Shown: piece after piece, positions 1 to 5,644 of the stretch
How the letters are laid out: every line of letters starts with the position of its first letter
How positions within the stretch are numbered: position 1 is the stretch's first letter
Origin: JAQBDA01 sp041301185
GTDB lineage: Bacteria > Chloroflexota > Anaerolineae > Anaerolineales > UBA4823
Length of the DNA: 5,809 nucleotides
Reading direction: 5' to 3'
Assembly (NCBI GenBank): GCA_041301185.1
Contig: JBFYSV010000211.1
Location: 1-5,809 of the forward strand
Made by a program: the position numbers and the translations under genes
The notes under the pieces: generated by a model
Database searches by the model: none
What the model saw: the letters and a program-made list of their open reading frames with translations, nothing else
Told to the model about the DNA's origin: nothing

Positions 1-613
1 GGATGGCACGGTTGATGTGGTCCTCAAACATCGTGATGGTCTTGGGAATGTCTCCCAAGCGGTCATGAGCGATTAATGACTGGATCTCAGTCAGCCGGCG
101 CTGCGCCAGGCGGATTTGGAGCACCGCCTTGGGTGCTTCTCCCTGGGTGAATACCTCTTCTGCATTCTCAAGAGAGACTTTCACCCGGTAAAGCAAATCT
201 CCAGGCAGCGCATCCTGGGCAGCGTAGGCAATCCCACCGCTGCCTGCCACCCCCATAAATAGCAACACAAATGCCAGCGCCGCCTGGAACACCAGCAGGC
301 GTTGCCCGGTCATCGCCTGCCATATCCGGGCGAATATATTTTCCCCGGCAACCGGTGCAGGCTGGGTTTTTGCCAGTTGTTCTTGCTGGATTTTTTCCAG
401 CACCCGGCGATTGGATGCAGCAACGAAACCCGGCCGGGGATCGAGGGTTGCTCTGTGCATGCGGAACCACAAGGCTGCTTCGAGAGATGGTCGCAGATCC
501 TCCGCCAGATCGGGGTGTTCAGCCAGAACCCCTTCCAGCGTGGACTGACCGTTCTGGATCTTTTCCAGACAGTCCTGCAAGATCATCTCAATCGAATCGG
601 ATTGCTCAGCCAT
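1..613 (-). CDS. DUF5667-type single-pass membrane protein, probable partner of the preceding ECF sigma factor (partial, C-terminus outside window)
   Basis: Reading leftward from ATG 611-613, the frame stays open for 204 codons to the window edge, so the C-terminus is missing. Residues 1-100 are a soluble, acidic N-terminal region (ILQDCLEKIQNG near 11-22, AEHPDLAEDLRPSLEAA near 31-47). A hydrophobic segment spans about 105-129 (LLVFQAALAFVLLFMGVAG). It is followed at once by YAAQDALPGDLLYRVKVSLE (130-149) and an Arg/Gln-rich helix, the layout I know from DUF5667 proteins: membrane anchor, then a PGDxLYxxK-type motif. The gene begins 6 nt after the stop of the ECF sigma gene, and its GAGG ribosome site overlaps that stop, so the two are co-transcribed and probably translationally coupled. 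Role inferred: membrane-bound anti-sigma or sensor, with the N-terminus in the cytoplasm to hold the sigma factor and the C-terminus outside. No HxxxCxxC zinc anti-sigma motif is visible; the only cysteine is C15. Family assignment is fairly safe; function is inferred from position. Confidence 0.75.
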   Translation of the reverse strand, partial: MAEQSDSIEMILQDCLEKIQNGQSTLEGVLAEHPDLAEDLRPSLEAALWFRMHRATLDPRPGFVAASNRRVLEKIQQEQLAKTQPAPVAGENIFARIWQAMTGQRLLVFQAALAFVLLFMGVAGSGGIAYAAQDALPGDLLYRVKVSLENAEEVFTQGEAPKAVLQIRLAQRRLTEIQSLIAHDRLGDIPKTITMFEDHINRAI

Positions 614-619
614 TCTGGC

Positions 620-626
620 TTACCTC
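620..626 (-). promoter_or_regulatory. Ribosome binding site overlapping the upstream stop codon
   Basis: On the minus strand GAGGTAA contains both a Shine-Dalgarno core (GAGG, 623-626) and the TAA stop of the sigma factor (620-622). The core sits 9 nt before the ATG of the membrane protein at 613. This fixes the start codon and implies that ribosomes finishing the sigma gene restart on the partner gene. Confidence 0.7.
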
Positions 627-1180
627 AGGTTCCCATCCAGCATTGAGCGTAGCGCCGAAAGGGCACGGTGTTGCAAAACACGCACAGCTCCGGGGGTTCG
701 CCCCATGACCTGTGCAGTCTCCTCCGGCGATAGCTCACTCAGGAAACGCAACACCAGCACCGTCCGGTAGTCCTCGCGCAATTGTTCCAAAGAAACCCTC
801 AATTCATCCCGTTCCAAACTCAATATCGCCGATTCTACGGGTCCAGGATTCCCATCTTGCAAAAACAGATCCTCGATGGACACCTGGTTCTTCACCGGCC
901 CGGAACGCCGGTAATGATCGATTAAAGCGTTGCGCGCGATACGGAATAAATAGGCGAGGAATGGCACCCCCTGTTCGCGGTAATTCGGTAACGAGCGCCA
1001 CACCCTAAGAAATACGTCTTCGGTAAAATCCTCCGCATCCAACCGGTTGTCGACATGCGCGAATAAGAAGCGAAACACCCGGTCAGCGTAGCGTTCATAC
1101 AACATGCCAAACGCTTCGGTATTCCCGTCCTGGGCAGACTTCAGCAATTGATGATCTTCAACTAAAAGAACGTTGGGCAT
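620..1180 (-). CDS. ECF-family RNA polymerase sigma factor (cassette B)
   Basis: This 186-residue protein has the two-domain ECF layout. Sigma region 2 covers about 24-92, with FGMLYERYADRVFRF (region 2.1), LDAEDFTEDVFLRVWRSL (about 48-65, core-binding 2.2) and FLAYLFRIARNALIDHYRR (about 74-92, -10 recognition 2.3/2.4). A short linker precedes region 4 at about 130-181, with SPEETAQVMGRTPGAVRVLQ (151-170) as the helix-turn-helix for the -35 element. Length is typical for the family. I prefer ATG at 1180 because AAGG lies 9 nt upstream; a TTG six codons earlier (1198) is possible but would place that ribosome site inside the gene. The gene directly precedes a DUF5667-type membrane protein, the usual position of an ECF factor and its cognate regulator. 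Role: redirects RNA polymerase to a specific regulon when released. The sigma call is very secure; the signal and target genes are unknown. Confidence 0.95.
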   Translation of the reverse strand: MPNVLLVEDHQLLKSAQDGNTEAFGMLYERYADRVFRFLFAHVDNRLDAEDFTEDVFLRVWRSLPNYREQGVPFLAYLFRIARNALIDHYRRSGPVKNQVSIEDLFLQDGNPGPVESAILSLERDELRVSLEQLREDYRTVLVLRFLSELSPEETAQVMGRTPGAVRVLQHRALSALRSMLDGNLR

Positions 1181-1189
1181 CAATGCCAA

Positions 1190-1195
1190 CCTTAA
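1190..1195 (-). promoter_or_regulatory. Ribosome binding site choosing ATG 1180 for the cassette B sigma factor
   Basis: The minus strand reads TTAAGG at 1190-1195, 9 nt before ATG 1178-1180. It would be inside the coding region if the TTG at 1198 were the start, so it favours the shorter 186-residue protein. The same TTAAGGTTG string recurs 57 bp upstream at 1244-1252. Confidence 0.6.
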
Positions 1196-1251
1196 CAACG
1201 TATCAGGGATAAGTTTGTTACGATTTCCATGATTTTCTTAGCGCAACCTTA

Positions 1252-1260
1252 ATCATAACA
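1252..1260 (-). promoter_or_regulatory. Candidate extended -10 promoter for cassette B
   Basis: The minus strand reads TGTTATGAT, a TGn extended -10 followed by TATGAT (1252-1257). Transcription would start near 1245, giving a leader of about 65 nt before ATG 1180. No convincing TTGACA-like -35 lies 16-18 bp upstream, which is tolerable for an extended -10 promoter. The region is AT-rich and lies directly downstream of a terminator, the right place for a new promoter. Motif-only call. Confidence 0.4.
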
Positions 1261-1315
1261 AACAAATTTCGACATATTGCCTTTCAAGAGCGTGGTTATC
1301 AGAATTGGTAGGTAT

Positions 1316-1350
1316 AAAAAATCGCAGCCAGAGAAATCACCCTGGCTGCG
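1316..1350 (-). terminator. Rho-independent terminator ending cassette A
   Basis: A perfect 9-bp inverted repeat (CGCAGCCAG at 1323-1331 and CTGGCTGCG at 1342-1350) encloses a 10-nt loop. In the minus-strand transcript the hairpin is followed by A and then six U residues (1316-1321). It begins 28 nt past the stop codon of the DUF5667 protein at 1379. On the plus strand no T-run follows, so it is directional. It separates cassette A from cassette B. Confidence 0.85.
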
Positions 1351-1378
1351 AGAAAGCGCTCAAGAGTATTTGCTACTG

Positions 1379-2506
1379 CTATCCGCCCCCGCCTCCATTG
1401 CCGCCGCCGTTGCCACCGCCGTTATCGCCGCCACCATTGTCACTACCTCCGGAGTTATCGTTGTCACCCTGGTTGTAGGAGTCCTGGTCGTGATCACCCT
1501 GGCTGGTTCCTGAGCCTGATCCTGTGCCACCATCCTCACCTCCGGGTCCCGGGCCAACACCTGGGCCGGGATCTTCTGGGCGGAAGAATGGGCCAGGACT
1601 GTAGTAGGTGCCGGTTATCGGGAGGGTGCCGCTAATCGTCCCGGTGATCGTGCCCGATATGCCTTGCTGGTACTGGAATTGGTGCTGGAACTGGTTCTGG
1701 TGAGCGAATGTTCCGGTCACCGGAACGGTGCCGGTGATGGTATCCGTGATTAGACCCTGCTGGTATTGGAACTGGTGCTGGAACTGATTCTGGAATGCCT
1801 GCGGGTCTTGCAAGCCGGTCTCCAGGATCTGAAGCTGGTCTTCGATTGCAACTTCCCAGCCTTGCCGGGTCAGGGCAGCAACGCCGGCGCCGACGGGTGT
1901 TTGTTTAATGATGCGCTCCTGGTTCTTTACCCTGAGCTGGATCTCACCCATGTTTTTGAGCATGTTCTCTGCATTCAGCCCGGCGGCAGTCTGCATCGCA
2001 CTGCCCATCAGCTTCATGTAGCGAGATTGCACTTCCTGAGGCACAGGCTCGCCCTGATCAAGCAGCTCTGCCATCTCACCCACCCGCTCGTCGGCGTAGT
2101 TGAGCAGCAGCTTAATTTGCGCCTCCGGGTCAACTGCAAGGTTGAGGCGCAGATCCTCGCTAATGGTCTTCAACGGATATAGGGCATCATCAGGCATGCT
2201 ACTCTGGGCCGCATAGACGGTAGCCCCCGCCCCACCAAACAGGACGGTCAAAGTCAAAACAACTGCGGTCAAAATACTAAACATATCGAAACGCTCCTTT
2301 CTCTTGAATAGGTTGATCATTCCTGCAATCCACCCATTAAGACGCTGAATCGGCGTATCCGATACGGGCATTCCTGAAAATTGGTTCTCCGCTTTGGAAA
2401 GGAACTCAGCCCGCCCCGCAGCCGCTTTGTGTGGGTTGCGCTGTGGCACACGGCGCAATGGTTCGAGCATTTCTACAATATCCCTGTTCAGTTCATCATC
2501 CTTCAT
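1379..2506 (-). CDS. DUF5667-type membrane protein with long repetitive extracytoplasmic tail (cassette A sigma partner)
   Basis: The protein has 375 residues. Residues 1-74 are a charged cytoplasmic region, with LFKRKER just before one membrane helix at about 75-98 (FSILTAVVLTLTVLFGGAGA). Next comes AAQSSMPDDALYPLKTISED (99-118), the DUF5667-like signature, and a helical region to about 230 (NYADERVGEMAELLDQG at 136-152). The tail is unusual: two copies of a 31-residue unit (239-300) with NQFQHQFQYQQG followed by TITGT/PVTGT strings, then a Pro/Gly/Asp/Asn-rich stretch ending in NGGG repeats (303-375). There is no cysteine in the protein. The start ATG overlaps the sigma stop (ATGA), with GAGG 10 nt upstream. 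Role inferred: single-pass sensor or anti-sigma factor with the tail outside the membrane, where it might contact wall or matrix polymers. The membrane topology is clear; the anti-sigma role rests on gene order and architecture. Confidence 0.75.
   Translation of the reverse strand: MKDDELNRDIVEMLEPLRRVPQRNPHKAAAGRAEFLSKAENQFSGMPVSDTPIQRLNGWIAGMINLFKRKERFDMFSILTAVVLTLTVLFGGAGATVYAAQSSMPDDALYPLKTISEDLRLNLAVDPEAQIKLLLNYADERVGEMAELLDQGEPVPQEVQSRYMKLMGSAMQTAAGLNAENMLKNMGEIQLRVKNQERIIKQTPVGAGVAALTRQGWEVAIEDQLQILETGLQDPQAFQNQFQHQFQYQQGLITDTITGTVPVTGTFAHQNQFQHQFQYQQGISGTITGTISGTLPITGTYYSPGPFFRPEDPGPGVGPGPGGEDGGTGSGSGTSQGDHDQDSYNQGDNDNSGGSDNGGGDNGGGNGGGNGGGGG
1382..1600 (-). repeat. Coding low-complexity Gly/Asp/Asn-rich C-terminal tail
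   Basis: Residues 303-375 of the cassette A membrane protein start Pro/Gly-rich (PGPGVGPGPGG), become Asp/Asn/Ser/Gly-rich (GDHDQDSYNQGDNDNSGG) and end in repeated NGGG units. The DNA is a G-rich GGN-type triplet repeat on the coding strand, prone to length change by slippage. Such a composition predicts a disordered, acidic tail, probably outside the cell. Confidence 0.8.
1607..1792 (-). repeat. Two tandem 93-bp units encoding Gln/Phe-rich and Thr/Gly-rich blocks
   Basis: Residues 239-269 and 270-300 of the cassette A membrane protein are diverged copies of one 31-residue unit. Each begins QNQFQHQFQYQQG (239-251 and 270-282, identical) and continues with (I/V)(S/T)GT-type motifs, ending PVTGT in the first copy and PITGT in the second. 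Third-position differences between the copies show selection on the protein rather than a very recent DNA duplication. Confidence 0.8.
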
Positions 2507-3051
2507 TGTTGTCTCACCTCTTCCCTTATCAGTATCCGCCTCAAGGTATTCAAAGCCCGGTGTTCTAATGCTTTAACAGCGCCGACCTGTTTCTCTATCG
2601 CTTCGGCAATCTCCTGGTTTTGCCATTCCTCCAGATACTTCAGCACCACAACCTGGCGCTGTTCTGGAGTTAGTAATCGGAGGGCGTCACGAACTCGCTC
2701 TATTTCCATCTCCAGTGCTACTTGCACCTGCGGGTCAGACCCCGGATTGGGGATCAAGTCTGGCTCAAGGGGCAGGGTAGGTGGAGGTTGGCGGCGGTAG
2801 TAATCCGTGATCCAGTTGTGTGCCACGCGGTAGAGGTATGCTTGCAGGTGGTGCTGCGGGCCCCTTCCTGCTTTCAAGACGGTCAAAAATCGATTGAAAG
2901 TCTCTGCCACACACTCTTCCGCCAGGTCCTCATCACTCATCAAGCGCATTGCATAGCGATATATACCCGGGCTATAACGATCATAAATATCTGCCAGAGC
3001 TTGAAGATCGTATCGTTGTGCACGCTGGAGTAATGCCGGTTCAGTTGTCAT
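2503..3051 (-). CDS. ECF-family RNA polymerase sigma factor (cassette A)
   Basis: This 182-residue protein has both ECF domains. Region 2 spans about 18-87: LADIYDRYSPGIYRYAMRLM, then DEDLAEECVAETFNRFLTVL (core binding) and LQAYLYRVAHNWITDYYRRQ (-10 recognition). A Pro-rich linker (89-105) leads to region 4 at about 124-173, with LTPEQRQVVVLKYLEEWQNQ and EIAEAIEKQVGAVKALEHRA forming the -35-binding helix-turn-helix. The start ATG at 3051 is preceded only by a weak, close GTGAGAA sequence. The stop codon overlaps the start of the DUF5667 membrane protein (ATGA), implying coupled expression in about equal amounts. It is clearly diverged from the cassette B sigma factor, so the two probably serve different signals. 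It is divergent from the polysaccharide flippase gene, with about 100 nt between. Sigma identity is very secure; the regulon is unknown. Confidence 0.95.
   Translation of the reverse strand: MTTEPALLQRAQRYDLQALADIYDRYSPGIYRYAMRLMSDEDLAEECVAETFNRFLTVLKAGRGPQHHLQAYLYRVAHNWITDYYRRQPPPTLPLEPDLIPNPGSDPQVQVALEMEIERVRDALRLLTPEQRQVVVLKYLEEWQNQEIAEAIEKQVGAVKALEHRALNTLRRILIREEVRQQ
2517..2520 (-). promoter_or_regulatory. Ribosome binding site for the cassette A membrane protein, inside the sigma gene
   Basis: GAGG on the minus strand lies 10 nt before the ATG at 2504-2506, inside the last codons of the sigma gene. Together with the ATGA stop/start overlap it supports translational coupling of sigma factor and partner. 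Confidence 0.6.
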
Positions 3052-3108
3052 TTCTCACATACTATGACGCCACACCCCGCCAAAAGATACGGCCTGGCGA
3101 ATAATCTC

Positions 3109-3117
3109 TGTTAGAAT
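3109..3117 (+). promoter_or_regulatory. Candidate extended -10 promoter for the flippase gene
   Basis: The 101-nt gap between the divergent sigma factor (minus) and flippase (plus) contains TGTTAGAAT, a TGn extended -10 with TAGAAT at 3112-3117. Transcription would start near 3124, giving a leader of about 30 nt to the TTG at 3153. No clear -35 is visible, and I could not pick a convincing minus-strand promoter for the sigma operon in the same gap. Motif-only call. Confidence 0.4.
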
Positions 3118-3152
3118 CAAGCGATCTTTACCAACAAATCCACTCATGATAT

Positions 3153-4502
3153 TTGAAATTAAGCGTGCCCTCGTTCAACAAGCCGAACTCAGACCAAAAA
3201 GACCACCCCTCAAGCCTCTCGACTCACTGGCAAATCTACCGTCATACGCTGGTCAGGTTATTCTCCAGCAAAGGTGCTCAGGAGGGTTACCTGGCAGCGA
3301 TCGACCAGGGGGTGATCAGCCTGTCCAATTTCCTGGCAACCATCATCCTGGCCCGCTCAGTTGATCCCACCCAACTGGGCATTTATGGAGTCGGCTTTGT
3401 CACATTACGCCTGGTGCGCTCTGTGCAAGAAGGCGTCATCGTCCAGCCGCTCAACGTGTACGGCGCAGGCATGGATGATGCCAGCTTTAGAAGCTATGCT
3501 ACCAGCACCAGTATTTTACAAATCATCCTGGCAAGCGCCACAGCCCTGATCGTTGCGGCGGCTGGATGGGTGTTAACCCTTTTAGGCAATGATATAGCTG
3601 GACCAACCCTTTTCGGCCTATGGTTTGCCTTCCTGGGCTGGCAGCTACAAGAATATGTCCGGCGCATGCTTTACACCCGCGGTCTGGTATTCAGCGCGGT
3701 TCTCAATACGGTCCTGGCCAATACCGTGCGCCTTGTGCTGATGCTCTGGTGGGCAAGCCAGGGTACCCTGAGCGGCGTCGCTGGGTTGAACGCAATTGCC
3801 TGGGGATCAGTTGTCGCCCTGATCCCTGGAATATATTTTACTCGCTTCTTTTGGACCCGCAGCTATACAGACCTGAAAGAAACCTGGAGGCGCAATTGGG
3901 GATTTGGGCGCTGGGTGATGGGGGGAACGATTGCCAACTGGATCTCGGTAGAGTTCTATCCAATCTTGACGGCGGGGATGATCAGTTTCGCCGCGGCTGG
4001 AGCGTACCGCGCTCTGCAAAACCTGGTTGCGCCCATCCATACCTTGCTGCGGGCAACCGATACCTTTCTCACGCCGCGTGCCGCCCGCATATACACGCAA
4101 AACGGCGTGCGCGCCCTCTCCCGCACCATGCGTATGGTATATGTCCTGGCAGGCATCCCCACCCTCACCTTCCTGGCACTGGCGATGCTCTTCCCAGAAC
4201 AATTATTATCCCTGCTGTATGGAGATACCTACCTGGCTTATAGCGACGGCATGGTACTGATGGCTGCTTTTTACGCCCTGTGGTTCGCCTATTGGCCCCT
4301 GCAAACAATCCTCAAAGCAGCGCGTATCTCCCGTCCGATCTTCATTGCAAACCTGGTTGCGATCTTCTTGATGGCGACGGTGGGTATCTGGATGATCTAC
4401 CGCTGGGGAGTCTATGGCACCATCGCCGGGCAGGCGCTCAATGCCCTGGTGGTGAATATCCTGCTATGGAGCAGCTGGGTTCTCTTTAAACGCAAGCTAT
4501 AA
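3153..4502 (+). CDS. Wzx-like polysaccharide flippase (oligosaccharide/O-antigen transporter, MVF/MOP superfamily)
   Basis: A 449-residue multi-pass inner-membrane protein with about 11-12 hydrophobic segments, the first at about 46-68 (YLAAIDQGVISLSNFLATII) and the last pair at about 395-416 and 424-445. The opening helix, the gap after six segments around 230-250 (charged FFWTRSYTDLKETWRRNWGF) and the length match oligosaccharide flippases. Family role: moves lipid-linked sugar repeat units from the cytoplasmic to the outer face of the membrane. The start is uncertain: the frame opens just after TGA 3147-3149, the first start codon is TTG 3153, no Shine-Dalgarno is visible, and the next choices are GTG 3165 or GTG 3312, the latter cutting into helix 1. 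The gene converges with a sugar-phosphate transferase, which fits a surface glycan locus. Substrate cannot be read from sequence. Family call is strong; the exact N-terminus is not. Confidence 0.8.
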   Translation: MKLSVPSFNKPNSDQKDHPSSLSTHWQIYRHTLVRLFSSKGAQEGYLAAIDQGVISLSNFLATIILARSVDPTQLGIYGVGFVTLRLVRSVQEGVIVQPLNVYGAGMDDASFRSYATSTSILQIILASATALIVAAAGWVLTLLGNDIAGPTLFGLWFAFLGWQLQEYVRRMLYTRGLVFSAVLNTVLANTVRLVLMLWWASQGTLSGVAGLNAIAWGSVVALIPGIYFTRFFWTRSYTDLKETWRRNWGFGRWVMGGTIANWISVEFYPILTAGMISFAAAGAYRALQNLVAPIHTLLRATDTFLTPRAARIYTQNGVRALSRTMRMVYVLAGIPTLTFLALAMLFPEQLLSLLYGDTYLAYSDGMVLMAAFYALWFAYWPLQTILKAARISRPIFIANLVAIFLMATVGIWMIYRWGVYGTIAGQALNALVVNILLWSSWVLFKRKL

Positions 4503-4517
4503 AGAAGTCCACGGATG

Positions 4518-5630
4518 TTAACTGCCTCCCCAGCGCAGCAGCCGCCGGGGCAGTCTTCCATCCCACCCGGGCTGCCAGCGGTACCAAAAAGTAACCAGGA
4601 AAGCCAGGAGCAACAACTTAATGTCCATGCCAAGGCTGGCATGGCGGATGTACAGCCGGTCGAAGCGCAGTTTTTGAAGCGGGGTTAAATAATAATCCCC
4701 AGCCACTTGAGCCAGGCCAGACAGGCCGGGCAACAGCTGGTGGCGCTGGGCATATTGGGGCATTTTACCCAGGTAACCGTGGACCAGCACAGTGCGCTGC
4801 GGGCGGGGACCTACAAAGCTCATTTCGCCCTTCAGGATGTTGAGCAATTGTGGCAATTCATCCAACGCGGATTTTCGCAGCACGCGCCCAATCATCAGGA
4901 TGCGCTCATCCGCATCGCTGGCCAGGATCGGCCCGGTGTTCACCTCTGCCTCGCGCACCATCGTGCGAAATTTATACTGGTGGAAGTTGATACCGCCCTT
5001 GCCAACCGAGTTCTTCACAAACAATACCGGGCCTGGGTCTTCGAACCAGATCAGGAACAGCGCTGCTAACCATACCGGAGAGGAGAAGAGCATCCCGGCG
5101 GCTGCCAGCAACACGTCAAAGATGCGCTTGCTGGCGGGTGCCGCACCAGGCCTTCCAATTAACCTCAAGTGAAGCTGGTACACTTCTTCCTGGATTTGCC
5201 GGGAAGGAGGAGAGTTATTCTCCCATAGCGGCTCTCTCAAACCCGTGGTCAGGATACTTCCTACCATTACCCCCAGGATCACCAACAGGAACAGGCTGGC
5301 TCGAGCCCAAAAACCAGCTTCGGTTGGCGCGATGATCCAGGTCAGACTGAACACCACCGCCGGCAGGATAAAAGCCAGGCGGTAGCGCCATTTCCAGTAG
5401 AGCGGTGTCAATGCCAGGCTACGCTCAACCAGTACAGGATATACAACCGAAGAGGCCGCCAACAAAATGGCGTTCACACCGCTCCAGGAAGCAGCCTGGG
5501 TGATCTTTTGGCTCAACCACCAGGCAGCCGCCAGTATGAGCAGCAAAGCTATCCCACCAGCAATTGTCCTGAAATTTTGCGCTGGAGCCCGAGTGGTATC
5601 TCTTGACATCTTGATTGTCTGCTTTGCCAT
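4518..5630 (-). CDS. Polyprenyl-phosphate sugar-1-phosphate transferase (bacterial sugar transferase family), initiating enzyme of glycan assembly
   Basis: 370 residues. The N-terminal part has four membrane segments (about 22-40, 51-69, 85-103, 110-130). The catalytic domain runs from about 167 to 350: KRIFDVLLAAAG with a re-entrant helix containing Ser-Pro at 184-185, DPGPVLF (198-204), KFRTM (220-224), a DER triplet (241-243) that aligns with the catalytic Asp-Glu pair of the family, LDELPQLLNILKGEMSFVGP (256-275) completed by RP, and PGLSGLAQV (301-309). Family reaction: transfer of a hexose-1-phosphate from a UDP-sugar to undecaprenyl phosphate on the cytoplasmic face. Compared with typical four-helix members of about 460 residues it lacks the Rossmann-like domain between helices and catalytic domain. 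The usual Arg of the RxGxxG motif is Ser here (NSVGKGG). No Shine-Dalgarno precedes ATG 5630, and ATG 5609 is an alternative. Sugar specificity cannot be read. Confidence 0.9.
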   Translation of the reverse strand: MAKQTIKMSRDTTRAPAQNFRTIAGGIALLLILAAAWWLSQKITQAASWSGVNAILLAASSVVYPVLVERSLALTPLYWKWRYRLAFILPAVVFSLTWIIAPTEAGFWARASLFLLVILGVMVGSILTTGLREPLWENNSPPSRQIQEEVYQLHLRLIGRPGAAPASKRIFDVLLAAAGMLFSSPVWLAALFLIWFEDPGPVLFVKNSVGKGGINFHQYKFRTMVREAEVNTGPILASDADERILMIGRVLRKSALDELPQLLNILKGEMSFVGPRPQRTVLVHGYLGKMPQYAQRHQLLPGLSGLAQVAGDYYLTPLQKLRFDRLYIRHASLGMDIKLLLLAFLVTFWYRWQPGWDGRLPRRLLRWGGS

Positions 5631-5644
5631 TACAGATCGGGTGA

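Noticed and set aside
168..470. A minus-strand 100-residue open frame rich in Gly, Pro, Cys and Arg.
   Set aside because: It overlaps the DUF5667-type gene in another frame on the same strand; composition is that of a shadow frame, whereas the overlapped frame has a membrane helix and family motifs.
1154..1180. The cassette B sigma factor begins MPNVLLVEDH, like the start of a response-regulator receiver domain.
   Set aside because: Only these ten residues match; there is no receiver domain behind them and sigma region 2 starts within about 25 residues. Probably chance.
620..1198. TTG 1198 as the start of the cassette B sigma factor.
   Set aside because: The TTAAGG ribosome site would then be coding, and ATG 1180 with 9-nt spacing is a better start; sigma homology begins well after both.
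1381..1450. Dense CCGCC/CCACC repeats that could suggest a CRISPR or satellite array.
   Set aside because: The repeats are codon triplets for the NGGG tail of the membrane protein, with no unique spacers or constant repeat length.
1766..2182. A 138-residue plus-strand frame rich in Leu, His and Cys.
   Set aside because: It is antisense to the DUF5667-type gene; its Leu/Gln runs mirror the codons of the sense-strand repeats, and no ribosome site or family motif supports it.
3146..3364. A 72-residue plus-strand frame starting with ATG 3146, just before the flippase start.
   Set aside because: It lies in a different frame over the flippase N-terminus, is Pro/Gly-rich with no domain, and a frameshift joining it to the flippase is not needed because the flippase frame is open from 3150.
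4525..4560. Possible hairpin (CTGCCTCCCC with GGGGCAG) downstream of the flippase as a terminator.
   Set aside because: Pairing needs a three-base bulge, no T-run follows on either strand, and it lies inside the transferase coding region.
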